This document shows positions 21,563-33,134 of a stretch of 64,000 nucleotides of DNA, in pieces. The DNA comes from Lasiodiplodia sp. COLG20 (lineage: Eukaryota; Ascomycota; Dothideomycetes; Botryosphaeriales; Botryosphaeriaceae). The first letter of the stretch is position 1. Each line of letters begins with the position of its first letter. The stretch lies in NCBI GenBank assembly GCA_009801085.1, contig VNWV01000006.1, positions 2,604,001-2,668,000 of the forward strand, written 5' to 3'. Under the pieces are notes generated by a model. The model was not told where the DNA came from. It did not search any database and worked only from the letters and a program-made list of their open reading frames with translations. The position numbers and the translations under genes were made by a program.

Positions 21563-23481
21563 TCATTCGCAATTCTGTCCGGCCAAGAGCTGCTCCAAAA
21601 GCGTCTTCAACCCATCCTGTTCAGCAATCACATCCGCACCATTTGCACGCTCGCCCGGGACTTTGTCGTCTGGGTTGGCGGCGTCCTTTCCGATCATGTC
21701 AAGCATAGTTTGTGCCACGAATCCAAGGCTCTCCTCCAGCCTCCTCTCCCTCTTCGCGGCCACCTCGAGTTTTGCCGTCAGCTCCGTGACCTGGGTCTGG
21801 GAATCCTGGAGTTTGGCTTGCTCGCTTTCGTTCTGGGCATGCAGCATGTACGCTAGTGACTGAGTATTTCCCAACTTCTCTTCGAGGGCGCCAATCTTGC
21901 TCTGTTGGGTAGATGCTTCTTGTTCAAGAGTCTTCAGGCTCTTGTAATCATTTTCGGCTTGAGTCTGCAACACTTGTGCTTGGGATTGCCATTCTTCCAG
22001 TGACTTCTGCAGCTCAATGATCTTCGTGTTCGAGGCCGCACCGTTGCGGCTAAGGCACTCGATGCTCTCCTGATATCGTTCAATCTGAATCTGCAGGTCT
22101 TTTCTGCATTTCTCCTGTTTCTCAATTTCGATTTGCTGATCCTTTAACATGTTCGTCTTCTGCGTGTTAGTCCTGGTAGCCTCTTCTAATTGAGCCGTGG
22201 CTCTGTTGAGCTGGATGCGCAGATAAACCATGTGCCTGAATGCACTGCAAAAGAGTACATCTAAGGTGCTTAGTCTCTTGCTGGCGTCGTGGCTCTGCGT
22301 TTCCACATCTCGGACTGTCTGCTGCAATGTTTCCAATTTGGCCGCATGACTCTGATTCTGCGCTTTTTCCTTTCGGACTTCGGCCTCAAGCGCCTGGATG
22401 CGTGTAGTGTCCTTGCTCTTCTCTGCCTCTAGATCTGCGAGCTTCCGCAACTCCTTGTCGCGGACGTGGGGCGGTATCTGGACGCTTTCTGTCTTCGCTT
22501 CATCATACGACTTCTTCAACCGCATGATGCTGCCTTGCATGTCCTGTAACGTGTTAATCCGAACAACTAAGGGGGGCCTTGTATCCCACAGCCCCATGCA
22601 CTTCTGACTCCGCTTACCGAGAGAAACCGCTTGTGGGCCGCATCATCAATGCGCCAGTCCTCCGCAGAGCGTTTGTCGGAGACGCCCGTATTCCTCGCAC
22701 CACCACCATCGTCCGCCGTCACAGAGATTTCGTCCACGCGCTCTCGCAGCGCATCCAAGTGCATCGTCGGCCCTCTCCCTCCCTCTCCATGACCACCACT
22801 CCCCACCACCGCCACAACCACAGCTTCCTCCGCATCCACGACCTTCTCCCCCTCCCTCACGCCCTCCCTCGACCACCCCACCGGCGCCACCGGCTGCACC
22901 GCCCTCGCCTTCCCCGTCGCCGAGAAGTTCAGCGGCCACCTCGCCGCGCACAGCGCCTCCCACCACCTCTTCCCCTCGCCATCGCCATTCTTCGCGCACG
23001 CCGCTTTCACGTGCTCGAGCACGCCGACCATCTGCGCCGAGAGGACGACGTTGGCCGGCCAGTTGGCTGGACTGCTGCGGCGGCGCAAGCCGCTGGGCTG
23101 CTGCGCCCGGACGGGGTCGTAGGCGAAGACGGGGAGGGCGTCGGCGTCGTTGTGCGGCCATGTTTGGCGGTATTTGCGCTGGCGTGGCGTCGCGAGGTGG
23201 ATGCGGCGGGCGTGGCGGATGGAGGGCCAGTCGTGGCCTTGGAAGGAGGGGTCGAGGGTGCGGTGGAGGGCGTGCCGGGTGGGCAGGCGCTCGTGGTTGT
23301 TGCGGGTAGCAGCGGCGGGGCGGGGAGTGCCGATGGTGAGGACTTCCTGGCCGCCGATGGGGACGGTGGTGGTAGACTTCTCGCGGCCTTTTGGCGTTCT
23401 AGTGGTCTTGGATGTGGCTGTGACAGGCTCGGTTGCTGGATCCTCGTGTAGTGAGGTAGGTGTATGGGGTGCGGAAGCCAT
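21563..23481 (-). CDS. Coiled-coil protein, function unknown
   Basis: Two exons, 23481-22618 and 22543-21563, joined in phase 0 (donor GTAAGC, acceptor ACAG), giving 614 residues. The first half is basic, Pro/Thr-rich and probably disordered, with conserved-looking patches (DPSFQGHDWPSIRHARRIHL, and PANWPANVVLSAQMVGVLEHV). The second half is a long predicted coiled coil of about 250 residues with Leu/Ile heptads and many Gln, Glu and Lys (for example QIEIEKQEKCRKDLQIQIERY). No enzyme motif, signal peptide or membrane segment is seen. Exon 1 is clearly more GC-rich than exon 2. A cytoskeletal or scaffold role would be a guess. Confidence 0.75.
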
Positions 23482-24781
23482 GGCTGCGCTGTGGCTGGAT
23501 AGGTGAGGGCCTCGCAGTAGATGTGAGTGGTATCTGGTTTACCTAGGCGCCGCTTTTGATGGTTGTAGTGGGTTGGACAGTTGGGTGATGGTGGATGTGT
23601 ATGGATCAGTGAGAAATTGGAATGTGTTGTGGGTTGTAGAGAAGGTGTTCAAAACCTCAGCTCGACTGGAATATATAGAAGAGCTACTTGCTGGATGAGG
23701 AAAGAGGCACGTCTCAGGGTCCATTCACCACCAGACGCTTCTCCGAATATGGCATGAGCTCTGATACCCTGATACCAGTATCGATAAGAGTAGACAGTGC
23801 GGGAAGGTACTGTACAGAAGGGTATTGCATCCGAAGGTTAGCGTTCGTTTGTTTTACGTTCATGTCAAGGGCAGTTGAAGCTATCATCCGGACGAGAATG
23901 TCAAATTAAAAAGTCTACATACATGTCCGGACGATAGCTTCAACTACCCACATGTTGTTTTACTTTGCTTTCACTGCTCGCGTTACTCAAGTGCCGTCCC
24001 TCTCAAAGATGATTGCGAATTATCACTTGTTTCGTACACACCGTAAGGTTTCTAATGCACATAATGAGGGAGTATTTGATTTCCGAGAGGGAAAGCCATG
24101 CTTGTGATTTTTTTCTGCCAATGCAGGCTAATTGTATATACAAGAAGATTCGAAAAAGAAGCATGCGAGCATCTCATCGTCAAGAAGTGAAAACAAAAGC
24201 AACAACAAAAACCCAAACTCCAGTAAAGTGTGTCCATGAGGGCTACTCGAGACAATGCACCAAGCGTCATCATCCAAAGCCAAAGCTCCAGAAGACAAGC
24301 AAATGTTGCAGCTGTCTCGCGCCGGGGAAAGTCGACGGGGATTTGAAAGAAGACGAGCATGAAGTGAGTTTTCCTTTTCCACGTTTCCTTTTTTTGGTCA
24401 CACCGTTCTTCCTATCTCTGGGGTACGGGCCCAGCCCGTGATGATGATGAAGATGGATGGGAAGGATGAAAGTGCTGCATTTGTTTCATTCAAGTTTCAC
24501 AATAGACGAACGAAAAAACCCCCTTCTTCTCCGTGCACCCACGTAATCCGCACGGACCATCACCGAAAGGGGTAGGTCGGTCGACAATTGCGTAATGATG
24601 GGCAGCGGACCCCGGGCGTTGGCCCCTGAGTTACCCACCACCCACCGCTTACGCATCTGGAACGCGCATCCTGCCGCAAAAGCCGATGACGGTGGAGAAT
24701 GTGGCGTTTTTACGGGTTTGCTGTCGGAGATGCCGACTTTCATGCGTGCGAAGTCGTCAAGGGGAATTCAGCTCGAGCTTT
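23482..24781. other. Intergenic, with one hairpin MITE
   Basis: Promoter of the coiled-coil gene, hairpin copy 5, and the presumed 3' UTR of the large wall-protein gene (24.0-24.78 kb). A frame at 24,013-24,441 has no protein-like features. Confidence 0.5.
23810..23951. mobile_element. Hairpin MITE, copy 5
   Basis: The core at 23868-23950 has arms GCAGTTGAAGCTATCATCC and GGACGATAGCTTCAACTACC around an AT-rich loop. Upstream, TACAGAAGGGTATTGCATCC followed by TTAGCGTTCGTTTGTTTT is a mutated left outer repeat that aligns with the left end of copy 3. The right end is eroded. Confidence 0.7.
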
Positions 24782-27700
24782 CTAGTTCTCGCGAGTACCG
24801 CCGACGAAGAACGTGACGATCTTGTCCCAGACGGACTCGGAATTGTCTTCGGACGAAGACGTCGAGGCATTGCTCTCGACAGGGGCGGCCGAAACGGGGG
24901 CGGACGGCTTCGCGGCCCTACGCTTGGCAGTAACCAGGGTCGTAGGAGCGGGCGTCTCGGTAGCCGTGACCTGAAACCAATATGTTAGCATTTTGAAGAA
25001 TCGAGTTTTCGGCCGGGGTTCGGATGCTTACCGGGCAGATGGTCACGTAGGCAGGAACCACCGAGGTAACGACAACAGTCGAGGTACCGCTCTCGTGAGT
25101 GGTCGTGCTGGTCTGGAAATCAAGCGTGTAGACGGTCGAGGTCGTGACACCGGCAATGGGGGTGAGGGGAGTGAGGGGCGCACCCGGCGTGGACGCAACA
25201 CCATCAACACCCGCGGAAGTCACCATGGGGATCGTCGGCAGCACCGTCGGGGTAGGGGCCATGGGGAGGCTGGTGTTGAGAGCACCAGGAGTAATGACGG
25301 TGGTCAGAACGGTGGGGAGCGCCGGGGTGCCAACGGGAGCCTCAGGCGTGTAAGTAACAAAGACGGTGACGTTCGAGGGCTGCACCGGCGTCTGGATCGG
25401 GCGCGGCGGGATGGAGAAGGTCTGGTTGCCATAGATCGGCGGCACGCCAGCGAGGGAGCTGCTGGAAGGAATAGCAGTGGCACCCTCAACGTCCGTGGAA
25501 GCGGGCGTCTGAGTAGCAGTGACCGGGCAGATGGTGGTACCGACCGACACGATCTGGGTCACAACGACCTCAGAGGTCGAGCCCTGCTCGTTGGTAGTAA
25601 CGGCGGTGCTGAGAGCAGTGCTGTAGATGGTCGAGGTCGACGACGAGGTGATCGCGGCCTCGGTGACGCCCTCAACACCAGACGAAGCAGGGGTAGGGGT
25701 TTGGGTGGCAGTGACAGGGCAGATGGTAGTGCCGATGGACACGATCTGCGTCACAACAACCTCAGAGGTCGAGCCCTGTTCGTTGGTGGTAACAGCAGTG
25801 CTGACAGCGGTGCTGAAGATGGTCGAGGTCGACGACGAGACAATGGCGACAGGAGTGACAGCAGGCTGGCTGGCAGACTGGATCTCGGTGGAGATGCTAG
25901 CCTGGCCGTTGGGGGCCGTGTAAGTGACGTAGATCGTCTCGTTGCCAGCCGGCGGCTGAGGAACCGGGCTGGACACACCGCCGTCGACGGTGCTGCTGGC
26001 GACGGGCGTCGGGGTTTGAGTAACGGTAACAATGACAGTCTGGCCGTTAGGTGCGGTGCTAGTCGACACAGCGGTGGACTCGGCGTTGACCGGCGCGGTG
26101 GGCGTAGACGGCGTGTGCGTCACCGTGGTGGTAACGACGTTGGGAGGCAGGGCAGTTCCATCAGCTGCGGTAGGCGTAACCGTGAAAGTCACAGTGACAA
26201 TTTCTTGAGACGCAGAGGTAGATGCCTCTCCAGAGACCTCGGAAGTGTTGCCGGGAGCCGACGGGGTGGGCGTAGCAGCCTCGGTGTGGGTGACGACAGT
26301 CGGGGGCAGAGTGCTGCCGCCGGGGGCCGTAGGAGTGATCGTGACCGTAACCGTGACAAGGTTCTGCTCGGACACAGTGGTCGTCACTGCACCAACAGAG
26401 GGCGTGCTAACTTCACCGGAAACACCGCTGCTCGCAGGGGCGCTGGGGGTCACAGTGACAATGACGGTCTCGCCGTTGGGAGCCGTAGAAGTGGAAGGAG
26501 CAGGAACAACGGGGGTGCTGACCTCACCAGACACATCGCTGCTGACCGGGGCGCTAGGCGTAACAGTAATGATGACGGTCTCGCCGTTGGGAGCGGTGGA
26601 GGTCTCCGGCGTAGGAACGGCGCTCTCATCCGAAACAGCGGGCTGCGAAGCGCTGGGCGTAACAGTGACGATGACGGTCTGGCCGTTGGGAGCCGTGGAG
26701 GTCGAAGGCGAAGGGACCTCGCTGGCCGACTCGCCGCCGACGGGCACGCCAGGAGCGGACGTGGCACCCTCAACACCAGACGAAGCAGGGGCAGAAGGAG
26801 AGCCGGGCGTCTGGGTGGCGGTGACCGGGCAGATAGTCGTACCAATGGACACGACCTGGGTAACGACAGCCTGGGAAGAGGATCCCTGCTCATCGGTGGT
26901 CTCAACCGTGCTGATGGCAGTGCTGAAGATCGTCGAGGTCGAAGAGAACGTGGTCAGGACAGGAGTAGGGGCAGAGGTGGCGCCCTCAACGCCAGACGAA
27001 GCAGGGGCAGAGGTGGCACCCTCAACACCAGACGAAGCAGGAGCAGAGGGAGTGCCGGCGGGCTGGGAAACGGCAGGGATGGAACCAGCCGAGGTCGAAG
27101 CCGCGAGGGTCTCAGTGGCGGTGACGGGGCAGATGGTGGTGCCAATGGAGACGACCTGGGTGACAACGACCTGGGATGTCGAGCCCTGCTCATCGGTGGT
27201 CACAGCGGTGCTGACAGCGGTGCTGAAGATGGTCGAAGTCGAGGAAGAAGTGACAGTGACCGCGACGACCGGAGTGCTCACTTCTCCGGAAACATCCGAG
27301 GAGACGGGCGCACTGGGGGTCTCGGTGACGGTGACAATAACAGTCTCGCCGTTGGGTGCAGTGCTAGTCGAAGGGGTGGCAACGACGCTAACGGTCTGGT
27401 TGTAGCCACCGACAGGCACACCAGGGGTGCTCACATTACCAGAGACATCAGACGAAGCGGGCGCACTGGGGGTCTGAGTGACAGTGACGATAACAGTCTG
27501 GCCATTGGGGGCAGTGCTGGTCGAAGGCAAAACAACGGCGCTGGTGCTCTCATTGGTTTCGCCGACAGGAACGCCAGGGGTGCTAACCTCTCCAGAGACG
27601 TTTGACGAAGCAGGGGCACTGGGGGTCTGAGTGACAGTGACGATAACAGTCTCGCCGTTAGGGGCGGTGCTGGTCGAAGGCGTAGCAATAGCACTGGTCA

Positions 27701-29312
27701 CATCGACAGGAGCGCCAGGAGTGCTGACGTTTCCGGAGACATCCGAGGAAGCGGGTGCGCTAGGAGTCTGCGTGACGGTGATGATGACCGTCTCGCCGTT
27801 GGGCGCAGTGCTGGTGGAAGGAATCGCAACAGCGCTGGAGACCTCGCCGGAAACGGCAGGGGCAGATCCACTGGGCTTCGAGGTCCTGATGGTCTTGGTC
27901 TCAGTGAGCGGGCACACGGTAGTGGACACAGCAACGACGGAGGTGACGACAGAGGTGACGCCGTCAGTGGTCACGGTTTCATAGTTCGTGCTGAAGACAG
28001 TGCTGGTCTTGTACGAAGTGGGCTGCGGAGCAGAGGGAGACGGGGTGCTGGCAAGGCCCTCGACGCCAGAGGAGCTCTCAGGCGTGGACTCAGCGCTGAC
28101 GGGGATCAGAGTAGTGATCTCCGTAGTAGACTGAGGCACCAGAGCGGTCTGGATGGCGGTAGAGCTGGCAGGGCAGTTGGTGACTTCAGGAGCGCACGAA
28201 GTGACGGTGATGAGCTGGGTGGCGTAGACAGTAGACGTGCTGACGCCGGAAGTGGCAGGGACAGTCGTCTTGTACGTAGTGGTAGAGACAGGCACCAGAG
28301 CCTCAGAGACAGCAGACACACCGCTCGACGCAGGGCAGTCGGTGACCTCAGGGGCGCACGAGGTGATAGTGTAGTACTGGGTGCTGTAGACGACAGAGGT
28401 CACGTCCTGGGTGATGTGCGTCGTGGAAGCATTGGCCAGCGGCGTGAAAATGGGAGTTCCAACCGGGGTAACGGGGGTGTTGACGGCCGGAGGAGACAGA
28501 GGGGTGGGAACGCCACCGCTCACATCCGAAGATGCCGGCGCAAAGGGGGTGGATGCCGAGGAAGGAGTGGGCACAACCGACGGCGCACCCGGGGTGGACG
28601 GGTTGGCGGCCTCAGAAACCGAAGGAGGGCTCACAGGGGCGGAGCCGCTGCTCGGAGTGGGGACCGGGGCTTCAGGCGTCGGGTACTGAGGAGTGGAGAC
28701 CGGAGCGGACTCGGTCTCGCCGCTGACATCACTTGTAGCGGGAGCCGAAGAGCTCGAGCTGGGAGTGGGGACAGGGCCCTCGGGCGCAGAGTACTCGGGA
28801 GTAGCGACCGGGACAGCAGGCGTCGAGGCAGTCTCGCCGCTGACTTCGCTGGTAGGAACCTCAGGGGACGAAACCGGGACCTCGGGGGTGGGAACTGAGG
28901 ATGCGGTCTCGCCAGAAACCTCAGAGGTCGGGACAGGGGTGCTCTCAACCGCAGAGGAGGGCGCCTCGTGCTCCGGACCAGCGGGCGACGAGGGAGCCGC
29001 ACTTTCAACCTCAGAGACCAGCTCCGTCGCCGAAGCCTCGGAGCCAGTGATGGTGGTCGTGTGGTGAGGGACCAGAGAAGTCGACACCTGGGTGGCCGAG
29101 GCGGGACAGTTGGTCACCGTCGGGTCACAGGAGGTGACGGTGTAGAGCTGGGTGGAGTAAACAATGGCGGTCGTCACAACATTCTGGCGGGGGATGTTCC
29201 CTGGAGAGTGGATGTGAGCACGAATCACGGAAAAGACGGCTTAGGTTTAGGACTTACGACCAGCCGCGGCGCCGAGAGAGCCGAGGACGGCCAAAGCAGT
29301 CGTGACCTTCAT
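24782..29312 (-). CDS. Large repeat-built secreted wall protein / adhesin-like
   Basis: Three exons: 29312-29258, 29200-25032 and 24970-24782, phase-consistent (C plus GG makes Arg; last junction phase 0), giving 1,470 residues. The signal peptide is MKVTTALAVLGSLGAAAG. The body is almost wholly Ser/Thr/Pro/Val modules. (i) Three N-terminal units of YTVTSCxPxVTxCPAS type, about 40 residues each and two Cys per unit. (ii) A set of STIFSTAVSTAVTT...TTICPVTAT units, at least five, each about 45 residues with a single Cys. (iii) Eight STAPNG(E/Q)TVIVTVT units with SAPASSDVSGEVSTP spacers. The C-terminus is not hydrophobic, so a GPI anchor is unlikely; covalent or disulphide wall linkage is possible. 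A role in adhesion or wall structure is inferred from composition and repeats. Confidence 0.88.
25500..28400 (-). repeat. Internal coding repeats of the wall-protein gene
   Basis: Two module types are interleaved at DNA level. The TTICPVTAT unit recurs near 25527, 25716, 26829 and 27130, with diverged ends near 25030 and 27908. The STAPNG...TVIVTVT unit recurs between about 26,030 and 27,830. Neighbouring copies are nearly identical in nucleotide sequence, which suggests recent duplication or gene conversion. Confidence 0.8.
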
Positions 29313-29505
29313 CACGGGCTAGGAACGAATGTCAAGATGCTTCTGCTAGTGAGCTGGGAAGTCTAAAGAACGAAAGGCACAGCCTGGTTGCAAGCAAAAA
29401 GAGCGTCAAGCAAAAAAAGAATGAATGGGCCTCAAGTGAGGGAACCAAGAGACGAAGAGAGTGCAGTGAAGGTTGGAGTAGGCAGACAGCGACAGCGACC
29501 CGGGC

Positions 29506-29513
29506 ATATATAT
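29506..29513 (-). promoter_or_regulatory. TATA-like box of the large wall-protein gene
   Basis: The palindromic stretch ATATATAT sits about 195 nt upstream of the start codon at 29312, a plausible core-promoter position for a highly expressed wall protein. Confidence 0.4.
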
Positions 29514-31359
29514 GAAAGTGCGGAGCTGTGGCTGGCGACATCGACCCTGCTCGTAACATGATCCAGAAGGAGCAAATCGAACGGTTCCAGACAGGCGGCA
29601 TTACCCAGGATCGACGAGCAGGCGTCTGTTGCTGATGGTCGCGGGCATCTTGTCCCCACTATAGGCTGGGATGCGAGGCAGGGAAGCGTAGGGCGGTGGG
29701 GAGACAGCCAGGTCGGAAACGGCCGGCGGCGGTGGTCAAACTAGACGCGGCCGGGAATATGGCCTAATTGGAGATGTAGAAAGTAGGCGCTCTGGTCTTC
29801 ACGTGCCTGAGGATTGGCGGACGTATCACGGCAGCGGGGTCGCGGAGCGGCGGGCGCCACGGGCGCCTGTTCCGGGGGTGGCTCGTAGCTTGGCAGCGCT
29901 ATGCGCCATTATGCTATTGCTGGGTGGGCGGTGGCGGTTCTCGCGTAATGACGAAGGGGGTCCGAATCGTTTTAGAGGTCGGCCCGCAGGCAGGAACGCC
30001 GCCCGCTTTCGGCCTAGCCCGTTTCACGCGACGACTCCTCCGCCCACACGCGCAGGCCACCGTGGTTCGAGACTGATTGTTTGTTTCACTCGCAAGAGGC
30101 GAGTCTGCAGAGACAGTCCCACCTGCCCACCGCCTGCAGAATAGGGGGCCGCACTGCCGCTCGCCGTTTGAGCCTCCACCACGCGTTAAGTCCGCCGAAA
30201 TCCGATGCCGCTGTTTATAGCATCAAGCTTCGGGCAAGGCGCCCCGGCCACGCACTCCATCACCACTTCCAACCGTCGATCCCGCCGGCAAACGCGCCCG
30301 AAACAACCCTGGGCCGAGGCTCGCGGAAGGCTGGCGCACGTAAAATGATGGGGATGGCGCCGCGAGGGGATCCTGAACCTGTTGCCGGTGACAGGGCCTC
30401 AAACACCCTTTGCCGCCGCCTGTCCGGCCATTCAGCTCTTGACATCACCACATGCGAAATTAACCCGGTTTGCGATCCATTGAGCTGAACTGCCTCAAGC
30501 TTACGCGGTCCGCCTTCTCGTGCTGAGCCTGCAGGACATCAACACCAGAAACCTATGCACCCTTCCGCCTCCGCGTTTCGCCATTCCTTGGTCTCCAATC
30601 CACCATGGCCCGCCTTATTATAAGCTTACCAGCGCCTCGTCACTGTGCCAGCCACAACGGGAAGGCGTCGTTGCCGCCCACCTCGAGTCATCCCATCCCG
30701 ATAACCTTAAACAGCATACCTGATCCCCGCAATCACCAGATAAACAGCCCGAAGTGTGGATCTTCGAGCCTGTAATCCAAGGCGGAGGAGGCGGTGCAGT
30801 CTGGCGGTCTGGACCGTTGAGCACCATTGTGGCGAGAGCCTAACGCCTTGTGAAGTGACTTGATGCCCAAGAAGACTCCCGTACCACCCTACTTAACCAC
30901 TCGTATCTTTAGTAGCAACCATTTTCGGATCCTGTCTATAGAGGAGAACGCATTTCACTTGCACTGGCACTGGAAATCTCCGTCAGGATCGTCTTGTCTC
31001 ATCCTGGATTCTACATCTACGGCCGGCTGATCACTTCCACTTCCTTCGGAGCAGCGGAGCTTGTGTTGTCCAATATGGCAGGGAAGACTGAAAGCTTTCG
31101 TAATCCTCCGTGGCAGTGCCAGAAATCCGCACCCATTAGCTTCATACGCTTCTATAATTACTCAAGTCCTCCGATGTCGCTGGAAGCTGCTATGTCAGAG
31201 GCTCAACCAAGGCGAATCATTCACGTGTGACAACCAGAGAATCCCAATGGTTCTGTAAATCCCATTTCCTAACTAATGCAAAGTCGGTGAGTCTCTGGCC
31301 TTGCAGTTCCGCTCATACCGTCCTTCTTCCAAGCCGACCGAAATTTCCCGATACCACCA

Positions 31360-32080
31360 CTCCTAAGGCCAAGAACTTCTTGTCGATTACCTACCGCGCA
31401 TGAACGCTTGAATCAACACTCTGTGCCCATGGAAATGGTTGAAATGCGCATGGACGCTACTCGTTATTTCGTCAAGCTGAGGGAGCTGTTGTTGGGGCAG
31501 GTGACCGCTCTCATTTTCTTCCGAACGTGTGCTTTTTTGAAAACTAGAACTTCGTGTCGATGGCTGCGCATGAACGCTTGAATCAACCCTCTATACCAGT
31601 GGAAATGCTTTGGTGTGCATGAACACTTGAGTCACTTCGTTTAGCCGAATGAGCTGCCGTTGGGGTGGATGACCGCTCTCAACGTTTCTCTCGATCAGTG
31701 TGCTTCTGAAGGTCAGGGAAGTTCTGTTGATGGCTGCGCATGAACGTTTGAATCAACACTCTGCTCCAGTGGAAATCCTCTGGGTGCGCATGAACGCTCG
31801 AGTCCCTTCGTTTAGCAGAATGAGCTGCTCTTGAGGCAGATGTCGGCTCTTATCGTTTCTTTCGATCAGTGTGCTTCTGAAAACCAGAACCTCATGTTGA
31901 CGGCGGCGCATGAACGCGTAAACCAACACTTTGTGCCAGTTGGGATGCTCTGAGCTGACTGCGCATGAACGCTGCTCGTCATTTCGTCAAACCAAATGCA
32001 CCTGTTTCCGAATGCGGATGACCGCTCTCGCCGTTCATTCCTTCCATGGATGTGCTGTTGCTGAGTGCGGATGACCGTAA
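31360..32080. repeat. 170-bp tandem repeat array (satellite)
   Basis: The motif GCGCATGAACG begins units at 31396, 31566, 31736 and 31906, exactly 170 bp apart. A partial unit precedes the first (AAGAACTTCTTGTCGAT near 31370). Each unit has a second copy of the GCGCATG motif about 50 bp on (31449, 31617, 31789, 31961 approximately) and a GATGACCGCTCTC box in its second half. 170 is not a multiple of three, so no reading frame can persist through the array; it is non-coding. Confidence 0.85.
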
Positions 32081-32118
32081 CCTTCGTTTTTTTTCATTCA
32101 ATATGCTTGTTTTCAAGA

Positions 32119-32375
32119 GCGGATAACACGCCTCTTTTAGCCAGCAAACCGATGATGAGTGCGCATGAATGTACTCAACAGCGATCGAATCAGCCAAAGG
32201 AACCAGTACCAATCATGGTAGTGGTGCAGGGTAGAAGTTTTACTTGCTTTGAAAGCGGATAACACGCCTCTTTTAGCCAGCAAACCGGTGATGAGTGCGC
32301 GCGCATGAATATACTCAACAGCGGTCGAATCAGCCAAAAGGAACCAGTGCCAATCGTGGCACCGGTGCGGGGTCG
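32119..32375. repeat. Tandem duplication of about 136 bp
   Basis: GCGGATAACACGCCTCTTTT begins at 32119 and again at 32255. The copies share the GCGCATGAAT motif (with a GC insertion in the second), linking them to the satellite next to them. They diverge after about 110 bp. Confidence 0.75.
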
Positions 32376-32429
32376 GAGCGGATGAAAAACCTTCACTCTG
32401 GATCTTCTTTGATGGGGGGGAAGGAGATC

Positions 32430-32570
32430 CAGCGCCGTAGAGTAAGGTAAAACTATGCCATTACTCTCGCTCGTCAGCTGAGGCGTCGGAAGGTGAGTCC
32501 CACGTCGATGATGCGTAAGAAGGTCCAGCAACGTAGAGTAAGGTAAAATTATGCCATTACTCTGAATTGG
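32430..32570. repeat. 96-bp spaced duplication
   Basis: GTAGAGTAAGGTAAAA followed by TATGCCATTACTCT occurs at 32437 and 32533, 96 bp apart (32 codons). The minus-strand frame across both reads SNGIILPYSTLLDLL and SNGIVLPYSTALDLL. Confidence 0.7.
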
Positions 32571-32695
32571 GGTCGGGAGATGATGTGCCGCAATATTGTG
32601 GACTTCCGGGGTCGGGGTGCAAGCGGGTTGATGATCTTCTGAAGGTGAAGCGCAGCGATGCCAACGGCACAGAGAGGGCTTGACGTGCAGCCGGG

Positions 32696-33134
32696 CTAAC
32701 TGTTGGCGCAATGGACGGGGGGGAGACCATATGAGCTGACAGCATCGGAAGAATCCTCATCTTGTGCCCGAGTATCTCGCAGGTGAGGCCGTTGTCGGAA
32801 CATGGGGAGCGAAAGTCGACGTCGCACTTCGCGCAGATACGAGAGGCTACTGATGGGGCGCTTGTGTTCCTCAGAGAGAAGAAAATCGTGTGGCGCTGCG
32901 TGCTCAGAAGTTTGCGAACGAGCCGAATCAGCCGACTCAGCCGGGCTTAGGATGACCGAGTGTCCTGGAAGTGGGGCAGGCCGAGAAGGTGACACGCGTA
33001 CAGGCAGCGAAGTCGACGCGCGTTGCAACTCGGGTATTGCAGATCGAGGCGGCTGCTGGAAGACGTTGACGGAGTCAGTGAAAGGCCTTTCACTTCGTGC
33101 GGTGTTTCAACAACGTTGCTTGGGCGGCATCTTC
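32696..33134 (-). CDS. Weak candidate: small Ser/Arg-rich protein
   Basis: A possible two-exon gene: ATG at 33134 (MPPKQ), intron with a poor GTTGTT donor but a good CTGAC branch and CAGCAG acceptor, then an open frame to 32696, about 135 residues in phase. The product is Ser/Pro/Arg-rich and probably disordered (SPAESADSARSQTSEHAAP, then RRRLSLPMFRQRP). It might instead splice on into the 96-bp-repeat frame downstream (32,190-32,700) through a 41-nt intron. No homology is recognised, and the donor is atypical; treat as doubtful. Confidence 0.22.

Noticed and set aside
24993..27605. 870-residue open frame antisense to the wall-protein gene.
   Set aside because: It mirrors the repeat modules of the real gene and consists of Gly/Arg/Asp-rich low complexity; the sense gene has signal peptide and introns.
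31360..32570. Possible CRISPR-like or coding repeat array.
   Set aside because: Units are contiguous tandem repeats without unique spacers, in a eukaryotic genome, and 170 bp breaks the frame.
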